Positions 7,030-14,951 of a stretch of DNA of 15,179 nucleotides are shown here, in pieces. The stretch covers positions 1-15,179 of the forward strand of contig JALUWH010000099.1 in the NCBI GenBank assembly GCA_027019685.1, given 5' to 3'. Made by a program: the position numbers and the translations under genes. The first letter of the stretch is position 1. Each line of letters begins with the position of its first letter. This DNA comes from Ghiorsea sp. (lineage in GTDB: Bacteria; Pseudomonadota; Zetaproteobacteria; Mariprofundales; Mariprofundaceae). The notes under the pieces are model-generated. The model was not told where the DNA came from. It ran no database searches and worked only from the letters and a program-made list of their open reading frames with translations.

Positions 7030-8901
7030 ATGACTGATTCAACACTAGGTACAACCATTCAAATGGATACAGCAAACAACGATGCTAGACAGCCGTATCC
7101 CAACTCGAAAAAGGTATATATCGAAGGCTCACGTCCTGATATTCGTGTGCCTATGCGTGAAATCACATTGTCACCAACCCAAACATCAAATGGCAATGAA
7201 GAAAATCATCCTATCCTTGTTTATGATACATCTGGTCCATACACCGACCCTGAAGTAGAACTCGACCTACAAAAGGGGTTGCCAAATGTACGCTCAGCTT
7301 GGATTGAAGAGCGCGATGATACTGCACCATTAACAGGTTTATCATCCAAGTATGGTAATGAACGCCGCGATGATGAAAGCATCGACCACTTACGTTTTGA
7401 ACATTTAAAACAACCTCGCAAAGCTAAGGTCGGTAAAAATGTAAGCCAAATGCATTATGCTAGACAAGGTATTATTACCCCTGAAATGGAATATGTGGCG
7501 ATTCGTGAAAATCAAAAGCGTGAACATTTGCGTGAAATCACCAAACAACACCCTGGTCAAAGCTTTGGCGCAAACATTCCGCATGTGATTACCCCTGAAT
7601 TTGTGCGCGATGAAGTGGCACGCGGTCGAGCCATCATTCCTGCCAACATCAACCATCCTGAGTTGGAGCCTATGATTATTGGTCGCAATTTTTTAGTCAA
7701 AATCAATGGTAATATTGGCAACTCTGCTTTGGGTTCATCCATTGAAGAAGAAGTGGATAAAATGACTTGGGCGACCCGCTGGGGCTCGGACACCATCATG
7801 GATTTATCCACAGGTAAAAACATTCACGAAACCCGCGAATGGATTATTCGTAATGCAGCCGTACCCATTGGCACAGTACCCATTTACCAAGCATTAGAAA
7901 AAGTAAACGGCATTGCTGAAGATTTAACATGGGAAGTATTCCGCGATACATTGATTGAGCAAGCTGAACAGGGCGTGGACTACTTCACCATCCATTCAGG
8001 CGTATTGCTACGCTATGTGCCGCTTACCGCCAATCGCTTGGCTGGCATTGTTTCTCGTGGTGGCTCGATTATGGCGAAATGGTGTTTATCGCATCATAGA
8101 GAAAACTTCTTATACACACACTTTGAAGAAATTTGCGAAATCATGAAAGCTTATGATGTATCATTCTCATTGGGTGATGGTTTGCGCCCAGGTGCGATTG
8201 CTGATGCCAATGATGCAGCACAATTGGGTGAGCTTAAAACATTGGGTGAGCTGACCAAAATTGCTTGGAAACATGATGTGCAAGTGATGATTGAAGGCCC
8301 TGGTCATGTGCCTATGCAAATGATTAAAGAAAATATGGATTTGCAACTTGATTATTGTGATGAAGCGCCATTCTATACGCTTGGTCCGTTGACTACAGAC
8401 ATTGCACCGGGTTATGACCATATCACTTCTGGTATCGGTGCGGCTCAAATTGGCTGGTATGGTTGCGCTATGCTTTGTTACGTAACCCCTAAAGAACATT
8501 TGGGTTTACCGAATCGTGATGATGTTAAAACGGGCGTGATTACTTATAAAATTTCTGCACATGCTGCGGATTTGGCAAAAGGACATCCTGGCGCACAACA
8601 ACGCGATGATGCTTTATCCAAAGCACGTTTTGAGTTCCGCTGGGAAGATCAATTTAACTTATCATTAGACCCTGACACTGCAAAATCATTCCATGATGAA
8701 ACGCTGCCGAAAGAGTCTGCCAAAGTAGCGCACTTTTGCTCTATGTGTGGCCCTAAATTCTGCTCAATGAAAATCACACAAGATGTACGTGATTATGCAG
8801 AAGAACATGGCATTGATGCTATGAAAGCCATTGAAGCAGGCATGTATGAACAGGCTGAAACCTTTAATGAAAAAGGTGGTGAAATTTACCACAAGGCTTA
8901 A
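7030..8901 (+). CDS. thiC: Phosphomethylpyrimidine synthase ThiC
   Basis: 623 residues, full length for bacterial ThiC. This radical-SAM enzyme rearranges 5-aminoimidazole ribotide into 4-amino-5-hydroxymethyl-2-methylpyrimidine phosphate, the pyrimidine half of thiamine, in the cytoplasm. The unusual C-terminal [4Fe-4S] motif C-x2-C-x4-C is present as C570, C573 and C578 in CSMCGPKFC. The long N-terminal ThiC-associated region (including YDTSGPYTDP) and the TIM-barrel core are intact, with segments such as MDLSTGKNIHETREWI, VTIHSGV-like FTIHSGV, IEGPGHVPM, and GPLTTDIAPGYDHITSGIG. An AAGGA lies 11 bases before the ATG. No thi-box/TPP riboswitch elements are visible upstream, which is unusual for thiC. 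No other thiamine gene is in the window. A strong hairpin terminator follows 23 bases after the stop. Confidence 0.98.
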   Translation: MTDSTLGTTIQMDTANNDARQPYPNSKKVYIEGSRPDIRVPMREITLSPTQTSNGNEENHPILVYDTSGPYTDPEVELDLQKGLPNVRSAWIEERDDTAPLTGLSSKYGNERRDDESIDHLRFEHLKQPRKAKVGKNVSQMHYARQGIITPEMEYVAIRENQKREHLREITKQHPGQSFGANIPHVITPEFVRDEVARGRAIIPANINHPELEPMIIGRNFLVKINGNIGNSALGSSIEEEVDKMTWATRWGSDTIMDLSTGKNIHETREWIIRNAAVPIGTVPIYQALEKVNGIAEDLTWEVFRDTLIEQAEQGVDYFTIHSGVLLRYVPLTANRLAGIVSRGGSIMAKWCLSHHRENFLYTHFEEICEIMKAYDVSFSLGDGLRPGAIADANDAAQLGELKTLGELTKIAWKHDVQVMIEGPGHVPMQMIKENMDLQLDYCDEAPFYTLGPLTTDIAPGYDHITSGIGAAQIGWYGCAMLCYVTPKEHLGLPNRDDVKTGVITYKISAHAADLAKGHPGAQQRDDALSKARFEFRWEDQFNLSLDPDTAKSFHDETLPKESAKVAHFCSMCGPKFCSMKITQDVRDYAEEHGIDAMKAIEAGMYEQAETFNEKGGEIYHKA

Positions 8902-8924
8902 TAGCCATCTATACTGAAACATAA

Positions 8925-8959
8925 AAAAAGGCTTGCGTGTTTTCCACGCAAGCCTTTTT
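8925..8959. terminator. Bidirectional intrinsic terminator between thiC and the lipoprotein gene
   Basis: A perfect 15-bp stem, AAAAAGGCTTGCGTG paired with CACGCAAGCCTTTTT, closes around a five-base loop (TTTTC). The arms carry an A-tract on one side and a T-tract on the other, so it can end thiC transcription from the left and the lipoprotein unit from the right. The two genes converge here. Confidence 0.92.
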
Positions 8960-8978
8960 ATATTATACAGTAAAAAAG

Positions 8979-9683
8979 TTACTGTACGCGCAATTCAACC
9001 CTACGGTTTTTTGCTCTTCCCTCTTTAGTATTATTATCAGCAACTGGATTGGCTTCACCATAACCATGTGATGAAATTCTATTTCCCGAAATACCATGGG
9101 AAATTAGATAAGCTTTCACACTATTAGCACGTAATTCAGATAAGTGTTGATTATAAGAATCCTTGCCACGGCTGTCTGTATAGGCCGCAACTTCCACCTG
9201 AATGTCTTTACGCTTTTTCAACACTTCTACAGCATGATTCAATGACGCTTCTGATGATGCTTTTAGTGCCGCACTGTTGTTTTCAAAGTAAACACCTTCA
9301 AGCTTAATGACTTCAATAGGCTTAACTTTTTTAACCACAGGTTTAGGCATAGGCTTGACCGCTGGTTTAGGTTTCGGCTTAGCTACAGGTTTAGGCTTGC
9401 TGCATTTTTTCTCAGCAGCCTTAGCCGATGCTATACCCGAAGCAATCAATTCATCTGCTTCACTCACATTGTAGCCGCCATGCTCTTCAATCTCATGCGC
9501 TGCGTACAACTGCTTAGCCTCTGCTTTAGCCAATTCTGCTGGCGCACATTTCTCCGCACCTGCATTTCTTGCGTTTTGAATTGCCGTGTGTAGTGATGCA
9601 AGTTCATCTTTATCCGTTGAAGGTAAATGTCCCGCACATGCAGAAATAGATAAACATGTTATTGCTGTGATGATTTTTTTCAT
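8979..9683 (-). CDS. OmpA-family peptidoglycan-binding lipoprotein
   Basis: 234 residues. A lipoprotein signal ends with lipobox ISAC and C16 as the lipidation site. Residues about 24-94 are alanine/glutamate-rich and helical, resembling DUF4398-type regions, with a cysteine near each end (C46, C94) that could pair. A lysine/proline-rich linker (about 95-123, KPKP repeats) would span the periplasm. The C-terminal OmpA domain (about 128-234) has VYFENNSAAL, TDSRG, LSELRANSV and AKNRRVEL. D170 and R185 stand in the positions that bind diaminopimelate in OmpA-like domains. It likely tethers the outer membrane to peptidoglycan. The start overlaps the stop of the upstream small-protein gene by one base (TAATG), and an AGGGAG six bases before supports it. 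It could be mistaken for Pal, but the linker and extra domain differ and no tol genes are present. Confidence 0.9.
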   Translation of the reverse strand: MKKIITAITCLSISACAGHLPSTDKDELASLHTAIQNARNAGAEKCAPAELAKAEAKQLYAAHEIEEHGGYNVSEADELIASGIASAKAAEKKCSKPKPVAKPKPKPAVKPMPKPVVKKVKPIEVIKLEGVYFENNSAALKASSEASLNHAVEVLKKRKDIQVEVAAYTDSRGKDSYNQHLSELRANSVKAYLISHGISGNRISSHGYGEANPVADNNTKEGRAKNRRVELRVQ

Positions 9684-9925
9684 TATTTACTCCCTGCCAT
9701 TTGTGCATGCTTCTCAGCTTCTTCCATAAATGCCCCAGCAGTAGATACTTCATGCTGACCTTTTTCTTCTTCTGCAATAGCTGAAAGCTCTTTCGCCATT
9801 TGTGCATGATAATCATGCTTACCTTGCACTTGCTTGCTCACATCTTCGGCTCTGCTTTCAATACTTGCATTGGCAGCACTGGAAAATGCCGCAATACAAA
9901 CACAAATTATCCATATTTTTTTCAT
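9683..9925 (-). CDS. Small secreted alanine-rich helical protein of unknown function
   Basis: 80 residues. A signal peptide (KK followed by a hydrophobic stretch) has a likely cleavage after ANA at residue 20, leaving a 60-residue, charged, Ala/Glu-rich, probably helical mature protein. HAQMA occurs twice, at residues 40-44 and 73-77, exactly 33 residues apart. The underlying 14-base word GCCATTTGTGCATG (plus strand) is identical in both copies (9696-9709 and 9795-9808). I do not recognise a family. Its gene heads a two-gene unit and overlaps the start of the OmpA-like lipoprotein gene by one base, so the two proteins probably act together in the envelope. A strong ribosome site (GGAGGGG) precedes the ATG. 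The composition recalls Lpp-like or DUF4398-like envelope helices, but this is only a general resemblance. Confidence 0.72.
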   Translation of the reverse strand: MKKIWIICVCIAAFSSAANASIESRAEDVSKQVQGKHDYHAQMAKELSAIAEEEKGQHEVSTAGAFMEEAEKHAQMAGSK

Positions 9926-9951
9926 AACCCCTCCGAGTATTTCATATCGTT

Positions 9952-9967
9952 CACGAATTTTTTCGTG
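9952..9967. promoter_or_regulatory. Short inverted repeat upstream of the small secreted protein
   Basis: CACGAA (9952-9957) and TTCGTG (9962-9967) are perfect complements around TTTT, 27 bases upstream of the ATG at 9925. It may be an operator or a leader hairpin. Nearby minus-strand -35/-10 candidates are too poor to name a promoter. Confidence 0.35.
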
Positions 9968-10015
9968 CTCGTAACCTTAAGAGCTAAACTCAAAAGTACA
10001 GGTGTGAAAAGTCAC

Positions 10016-10048
10016 AAAAAAAAGACCTGCTTATTACAGCAGGTCTTT
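10016..10048 (-). terminator. Intrinsic terminator of the secA-argJ-ssb unit
   Basis: On the minus strand a 10-bp perfect stem, AAAGACCTGC paired with GCAGGTCTTT, with an eight-base loop is followed directly by a run of T residues (the A-run at 10016-10023 on the plus strand). It lies about 50 bases after the ssb stop. Confidence 0.9.
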
Positions 10049-10097
10049 ATTATAACATTGAAAAAGAGCCTATCATAACTACTCTCTTAGGTGGTCA

Positions 10098-10541
10098 CTA
10101 GAAAGGAATATCATCATCCACTGGTGCTGAGTTAAAATCAGGTTGGTCTGCAAATGGATCATTTGGTTTTGCAGGTGCTTGCTGTTGTTGCCCACCACCT
10201 TGATAACCGCCGCCTGATTGTCCACCACCATCGCGACCACCAATCAAATCAAGTTTATCAACAGATACTTCAACTGAAGTACGTTTTACACCTTCTTTAT
10301 CATCATACTCACGAACCCTAAGCTCACCAGAAATAGCAACTTGAGTACCTTTCTTTAAATATTGTGGCAAACCACCTTCTGCGCGTTTACCAAATAAAGA
10401 AGCACGAATCCAGTTTGTGCCTTTATTATCACCAAAACCATAATCAACAGCGACTGAAAATGAACAAATCGCCATGCCACCTTGTGTAAAACGTTGCTCG
10501 CAATCGCGTGCTAAACGCCCAGTAAAACTATATACATTCAT
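10098..10541 (-). CDS. ssb: Single-stranded DNA-binding protein
   Basis: 147 residues. The OB fold (about 1-100) starts MNVYSFTGRLARDCEQRF and contains WIRASLFGKRAEGL-like and GTQVAISGELRVREYDD segments typical of bacterial SSB. It is followed by a Gly/Gln/Pro-rich flexible linker and the acidic tip DDDIPF, which docks replication and repair partners. It should act as a homotetramer coating single-stranded DNA at replication forks. It is shorter than the E. coli protein (178 residues), mainly in the linker. AAGGAG lies six bases before the ATG. The gene is 27 bases after argJ on the same strand and is closed by a strong terminator, so it is probably the last gene of a secA-argJ-ssb unit. A chromosomal housekeeping copy is most likely, as no plasmid or phage genes are present. 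Confidence 0.95.
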   Translation of the reverse strand: MNVYSFTGRLARDCEQRFTQGGMAICSFSVAVDYGFGDNKGTNWIRASLFGKRAEGGLPQYLKKGTQVAISGELRVREYDDKEGVKRTSVEVSVDKLDLIGGRDGGGQSGGGYQGGGQQQQAPAKPNDPFADQPDFNSAPVDDDIPF

Positions 10542-10568
10542 ACCCTACTCCTTCTTTCCTCTAAACTT

Positions 10569-11792
10569 TTAAGACCGATATTCCGCATTAATGCTGATAT
10601 ACTCATGGGTTAAATCACCTGTCCACACTGTTGCTGATGCATCACCAAGCCCAATATCCACCGTGAGTGTAAATTCTTGCTTGGCAAACACTGCCATACC
10701 CATTTCATCAGTATAATCAGGATGCAAGTTACCAGCTTTTAAAATCAAAACATCATCCGCCTTCATACTTACCTTATCCGACTGGATAAAAGACCCGCTA
10801 TTACCAATCGCCATAATGATTCTACCCCAGTTGGCATCAGAGCCTGCAAACGCAGTTTTCACCAAGGGTGACACAGCAATGGTTCGCCCCAAATCACGTG
10901 CTTGTGTCTCATTTTCTGCACCTGAAACGTTAATGGTCACAAACTTGGTTACACCTTCCCCATCGCGTACAATCAATTGCGCTAATTCAATGGCAACTTC
11001 GCTTAAAACTTGCTCAAAAGCCGTAGTATCTTGAAGCTCTGCATCACCTAAACCCAAGCCTGATGATAATAAATATACCGTATCATTGGTTGATGTATCA
11101 CCGTCCACACTGATGCTATTAAACGACACATCAGCAACCCTTGATAATATAGCTTGCAATACTTCCGCACGAATGGGGGCATCGGTCGCCATAAAACCAA
11201 GCATCGTTGCCATATTCGGGTGAATCATGCCACTACCCTTGGATACACCTGTAATGGTATATGTTTTACCATTGGCTTCAAACTGGCGTGAGGTATATTT
11301 GGCAAACGTATCCGTTGTACGAATCGCTTCAGCAGCTTGTATCCAGTTATCTTCACGCAGCGATGTGGATGCTTCACCAATAGTCTCTCGTATACGTTCA
11401 ATCGGGAAAGGCTCACCAATCACACCCGTGGATGCTGATAACACTTGATTGGGTTCCACGCCTGCAACTTCCGCACCTAGCTCAATCAACTGTTGTGACC
11501 ACACCCGCTCCATTTCACCCACACCCGCATTGGCATTGCCCGCATTGGCAACAATAGCACGGATATTGGTGGCATGTTCACGCACTGTTTGCTCACCTAA
11601 ATCCACACATGCCGCACGAAATGCATTCTGCGTAAATACAGCAGCAGCTTGCGCAGGTACATCTGCCACAATCAAGGTAACATCTTGACGTTTACCTTTT
11701 AAGTCAGGAGATTTTACACCACAAGAAGCCGAACCAACCTTAAACCCAGGGACAGGTAGCGGCTTCTGCAAAGTATAAGGTAGTACAGGCAT
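10569..11792 (-). CDS. argJ: Arginine biosynthesis bifunctional protein ArgJ
   Basis: 407 residues, full length. ArgJ transfers the acetyl group from N-acetylornithine to glutamate (ornithine acetyltransferase), and many members also use acetyl-CoA (N-acetylglutamate synthase), giving the cyclic arginine pathway. The self-cleavage site is present in GMIHPNMATML with T196 as the N-terminal nucleophile of the beta chain. Other family segments are VANAGNANAG near residue 85, STGVIGEPFP near 121, the SVDGDTSTNDT motif, the VTKFV segment, and DANWGRIIMAIGNSG. The C-terminus ends HEYISINAEYRS as usual. Whether it is mono- or bifunctional cannot be read from sequence alone. Its ATG follows the secA stop by two bases with only a weak ribosome site, implying translational coupling. 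The secA-argJ order is also seen in beta-proteobacteria. Confidence 0.97.
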   Translation of the reverse strand: MPVLPYTLQKPLPVPGFKVGSASCGVKSPDLKGKRQDVTLIVADVPAQAAAVFTQNAFRAACVDLGEQTVREHATNIRAIVANAGNANAGVGEMERVWSQQLIELGAEVAGVEPNQVLSASTGVIGEPFPIERIRETIGEASTSLREDNWIQAAEAIRTTDTFAKYTSRQFEANGKTYTITGVSKGSGMIHPNMATMLGFMATDAPIRAEVLQAILSRVADVSFNSISVDGDTSTNDTVYLLSSGLGLGDAELQDTTAFEQVLSEVAIELAQLIVRDGEGVTKFVTINVSGAENETQARDLGRTIAVSPLVKTAFAGSDANWGRIIMAIGNSGSFIQSDKVSMKADDVLILKAGNLHPDYTDEMGMAVFAKQEFTLTVDIGLGDASATVWTGDLTHEYISINAEYRS

Positions 11793-11794
11793 AA

Positions 11795-14428
11795 TTAACG
11801 CTTCTTACCGTGACACTGTTTATATTTTTTGCCTGAGCCACATGGACAAGGGTCGTTACGCCCAATTTTTTCACCTTGGCGTTGGTATGTTTCAGTGACA
11901 GCTTCTGGTTCTTTATTCACGATATTATATTTAATTTGTTCAGGCTCTGGTTGCGGCTCTGGTTCTTTGACTTCAACACGGAACAATGAAATCACAGTTT
12001 CTCTACGAATTTTACCCAACATACTGCTAAATAATTCATAAGACTCATGTTTGTATTCTTGAATAGGGTTCTTTTGTGCATAACCACGCAAACCAACACT
12101 CTGGCGCAAATGATCCATCGCCAACAAATGCTCTTTCCAATGATGGTCAAGAATTTGCAACAGTAACCACTTCTCAAAGCCACGCATTTGTTCTGCGCCT
12201 GTAGCTTCTTCTTTTTCAGCCAAATGCTCTTTAAGTGTTTCAACCAACTTATTACGCATATCTTCGGCTGATTCTACATCATCACTCTCAGCCCAAGCTT
12301 GTACGTCAGCTTCAATCGTTAGCTTTTCAAGCAATGTCGCCTTCAAACCTTCATAGTCCCAGTTATCTGGAATATCTGATAAAAATTCAGCAACAAGCTC
12401 ATCCACATAATCCAACATCATGTCTTCAATAACTTCTTGTACATCATCCAACTCAAGCAGTTCACGGCGTTGCGAATAAATCACTTCACGCTGCTGGTTC
12501 ATCACATCATCATACTCAAGCAGTTGTTTACGCATATCAAAGTTGCGCCCTTCCACCTTCTTCTGTGAGTTCGCAATAGCTTTACTTACCCAAGGATGCT
12601 CAATCACTTCCCCTTTATCAAAACCCATCTTAGTGAGCATGCCTTGCATTTTTTCACCACCAAAAATACGCATCAAATCATCTTCAAGCGATAAGTAAAA
12701 ACGGGTTGAACCTGGGTCACCTTGACGACCCGCACGACCACGAAGCTGATTATCAATACGACGTGATTCATGTCGCTCTGTGCCAATAATATGTAAACCA
12801 CCCAAAGCAATCACTTCATTATGCTCTTTTTTGCAAGCCACTTTGATCTCAGCCACTTTTTTCGCACGTTCTTCATCGCTTAACTTCTCAGACAGTTGTG
12901 CTGCCAACATATTGGGGTTACCACCCAACATAATATCCGTACCACGGCCCGCCATATTGGTGGCAATCGTGATTGCACCTTTACGACCAGCTTGCGATAC
13001 AATCTCAGCTTCACGCTCATGGTGTTTGGCATTCAGCACTTCATGTTTAATACCTTTTTTCTTCAAAACTTCTGAAAGTATTTCTGATTTTTCAATCGAT
13101 GTGGTTCCCACCAATACAGGTGCAGCCGTATTGGATGTACCTACAATGTCTTCCACAATAGCATTAAATTTATCTTCTTGATCGCGATAAATTAAATCAC
13201 CCAAATCTTTACGAATCATGTCTCTATTGGTGGGTACAATCACCACTTCTAGGTCATAGATTTTTTTGAATTCTTCTGCTTCTGTATCTGCCGTACCAGT
13301 CATACCTGACAAAGTATCATACATGCGGAAGAAATTTTGGAATGTAATGGATGAAAGTGTTTGGTTTTCAGCCTGAATGGTCACCCCTTCTTTGGCTTCC
13401 AAAGCTTGGTGTTGACCATCCGAGTAGCGACGACCAGCCATCATACGCCCTGTAAACTCATCAATAATCACCACTTCATTATCACGCACAATATAATCTT
13501 TTTCACGGGTAAATAAGGTGTGCGCTCTGAGACACTGAGTTGCAGCATGCAATAAGTTGATGTTTTCAGGGTCGTATAAATTCCCCTCTTTAAGTGCACC
13601 AGCTTCACGGTAAAGCTCTTCGATATGTTCCATACCTTTTTCTGTATAAGAAACACCTTTATCTTTTTCATCCAAATCATAATCGCCAGCATCAAGTTGA
13701 CGAATCAAACCATCAGTTAAGGTATAAAGTTCACCTGCTTGTTCGGTTGGTCCTGAGATAATGAGCGGCGTACGCGCCTCATCAATCAAGATGGAGTCCA
13801 CCTCATCTACAATGGCAAAGTTGTAACCACGTTGCACCAAATCATCAACGGAAAACGCCATGTTATCGCGCAAATAATCAAAGCCAAATTCATTGTTGGT
13901 ACCATAAGTAATATCTGCGGCATAAGCAGCTTGACGATCTTCATGTGTCATATTACTCACAATTACACCTGTGGTGAGACCCAATGCTGAATACAACTTG
14001 CTCATTTCTTCGGCATCACGCGAAGCAAGATAGTCATTGACCGTGACCACGTGTGCGCCCTTACCTGACAATGCATTTAAATATACAGGTAGCGTTGCCG
14101 TTAAAGTTTTACCTTCACCCGTTTTCATCTCAGCAATTTTACCTTGATGTAAAATGATGCCACCCAAGACTTGCGAATCAAAGTGACGCATACCCATCAC
14201 TCTGTCCGATGCTTCACGAACCACCGCAAATGCTTCAGGCAATAAGTCATTCAAACTTTCACCTTTTTCAATACGCGTACGAAACTCATCTGTCTTTGCC
14301 AGCAGTGCTTCATCGGATAACTTGCCCATCTCATCAGCGAGGCTATTTACTTTGCTTACCAGTGGGTACAAGCTTTTAAGTATACGTTCATTGCGATTAC
14401 CAAACATTTTGGTCAAAAAGTTTAACAT
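11795..14428 (-). CDS. secA: Preprotein translocase ATPase SecA
   Basis: 877 residues from the chosen start. SecA drives unfolded preproteins through the SecYEG channel by ATP hydrolysis. Walker A MKTGEGKT is at 101-108, matching E. coli spacing, and Walker B VDEVDSILIDEAR follows near 207-219. The preprotein cross-linking domain, the second helicase motor (ATNMAGRGTDI, and DNQLRGRAGRQGDPG), the scaffold/wing region and the IRRE/two-helix finger part are in order. The C-terminal zinc motif that contacts SecB and lipids is intact: C861, C863, C872 and H873 in CPCGSGKKYKQCH. The open frame continues 18 codons upstream to a TTG. I chose the ATG at 14428 because MLNFLTKMFGNRNER is the canonical SecA N-terminus and AGGGG sits just before it. 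It is the first gene of the secA-argJ-ssb unit. Confidence 0.98.
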   Translation of the reverse strand: MLNFLTKMFGNRNERILKSLYPLVSKVNSLADEMGKLSDEALLAKTDEFRTRIEKGESLNDLLPEAFAVVREASDRVMGMRHFDSQVLGGIILHQGKIAEMKTGEGKTLTATLPVYLNALSGKGAHVVTVNDYLASRDAEEMSKLYSALGLTTGVIVSNMTHEDRQAAYAADITYGTNNEFGFDYLRDNMAFSVDDLVQRGYNFAIVDEVDSILIDEARTPLIISGPTEQAGELYTLTDGLIRQLDAGDYDLDEKDKGVSYTEKGMEHIEELYREAGALKEGNLYDPENINLLHAATQCLRAHTLFTREKDYIVRDNEVVIIDEFTGRMMAGRRYSDGQHQALEAKEGVTIQAENQTLSSITFQNFFRMYDTLSGMTGTADTEAEEFKKIYDLEVVIVPTNRDMIRKDLGDLIYRDQEDKFNAIVEDIVGTSNTAAPVLVGTTSIEKSEILSEVLKKKGIKHEVLNAKHHEREAEIVSQAGRKGAITIATNMAGRGTDIMLGGNPNMLAAQLSEKLSDEERAKKVAEIKVACKKEHNEVIALGGLHIIGTERHESRRIDNQLRGRAGRQGDPGSTRFYLSLEDDLMRIFGGEKMQGMLTKMGFDKGEVIEHPWVSKAIANSQKKVEGRNFDMRKQLLEYDDVMNQQREVIYSQRRELLELDDVQEVIEDMMLDYVDELVAEFLSDIPDNWDYEGLKATLLEKLTIEADVQAWAESDDVESAEDMRNKLVETLKEHLAEKEEATGAEQMRGFEKWLLLQILDHHWKEHLLAMDHLRQSVGLRGYAQKNPIQEYKHESYELFSSMLGKIRRETVISLFRVEVKEPEPQPEPEQIKYNIVNKEPEAVTETYQRQGEKIGRNDPCPCGSGKKYKQCHGKKR

Positions 14429-14455
14429 GGGTTCCCCTAACGGTTTTAGTACATC

Positions 14456-14482
14456 TTTATAATTTGGGTCGCAAGATACCAA
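14456..14482 (-). promoter_or_regulatory. Possible secA promoter
   Basis: On the minus strand TTGGTA (14482-14477) is followed, after a short 15-bp spacer, by TATAAA (14461-14456), about 27 bases before the secA start. The -10 is good, but the spacing is suboptimal. Confidence 0.3.
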
Positions 14483-14490
14483 GCCTTGCG

Positions 14491-14513
14491 CATAAAATCA
14501 TGTGATTTTTATG
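14491..14513 (-). terminator. AT-rich hairpin after the GFA-family gene
   Basis: CATAAAATCA faces TGATTTTTATG with one extra T and a two-base loop, starting about 12 bases after the GFA-family stop. There is no clean T-run beyond the stem, so it is a weak terminator candidate. It also lies just upstream of the possible secA promoter and could act there. Confidence 0.3.
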
Positions 14514-14524
14514 GTTATATGATT

Positions 14525-14929
14525 TTACTCTGCCCACGATGCAAATCTAGGGATTTGACAAGCTTCTTCCATGTCAAACCACGGAGCTTTTTCACTAAGC
14601 CAAATATGGTGTGCCTGTTTTAAATTAGGCTTGCTATCTAATGTACCCATCCTAAAAATATAATGACTCTGATCTTCGCGTTTGGCATAGATATGTGAGC
14701 CACAGTTACCACAAAAATATCGTTTTTTTCCTGGCGAAGACTCAAAGTATTTTAAAAGTTCTTCACCTGCTTTGATATGCAAAGCATCCAAGGGCACACT
14801 AGACACCGATGAAAAAGCGGTTGCATGTGTTTTCCTACATGTAGGGCAATGGCAGTGTACAATATCACCCATTTCCCCATCAATTTCATATTGTACGCCA
14901 CCACATAAACAGCTTCCTTTTAACATCAT
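14525..14929 (-). CDS. GFA (glutathione-dependent formaldehyde-activating)/CENP-V-family zinc protein
   Basis: 134 residues of the GFA family with an Mss4-like fold. Zinc-ligand cysteines are in the expected pattern: C7 and C9 (SCLCGGV), then C26, C28 and C31 (HCHCPTCRK), and the second pair C73 and C76 (YFCGNCGSHIY). Family members have been linked to glutathione-formaldehyde adduct formation, but most are uncharacterised and the name should not be taken as proof of activity. The protein is cytoplasmic, with no signal peptide or membrane segment. Two adjacent ATG codons are available: GAGG is three bases before the first (14929) and six before the second (14926), so the second may be the true start. 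The gene lies 22 bases after the stop of an unrecognised upstream gene, likely its operon partner. Confidence 0.88.
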   Translation of the reverse strand: MMLKGSCLCGGVQYEIDGEMGDIVHCHCPTCRKTHATAFSSVSSVPLDALHIKAGEELLKYFESSPGKKRYFCGNCGSHIYAKREDQSHYIFRMGTLDSKPNLKQAHHIWLSEKAPWFDMEEACQIPRFASWAE

Positions 14930-14951
14930 TTACCTCAGCTTTATCTTATGA

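Noticed and set aside
12780..13181. 133-codon open frame antisense to secA
   Set aside because: It lies wholly inside a strongly conserved gene and its translation is the typical Ser/Ile/Pro-rich mirror of a real coding strand. The same applies to the long frames opposite yadG, thiC, argJ and the MCP gene.
14429..14482. 18-codon N-terminal extension of SecA starting at TTG
   Set aside because: It is not part of the SecA family N-terminus; the ATG at 14428 begins the canonical segment and has a purine-rich ribosome site.
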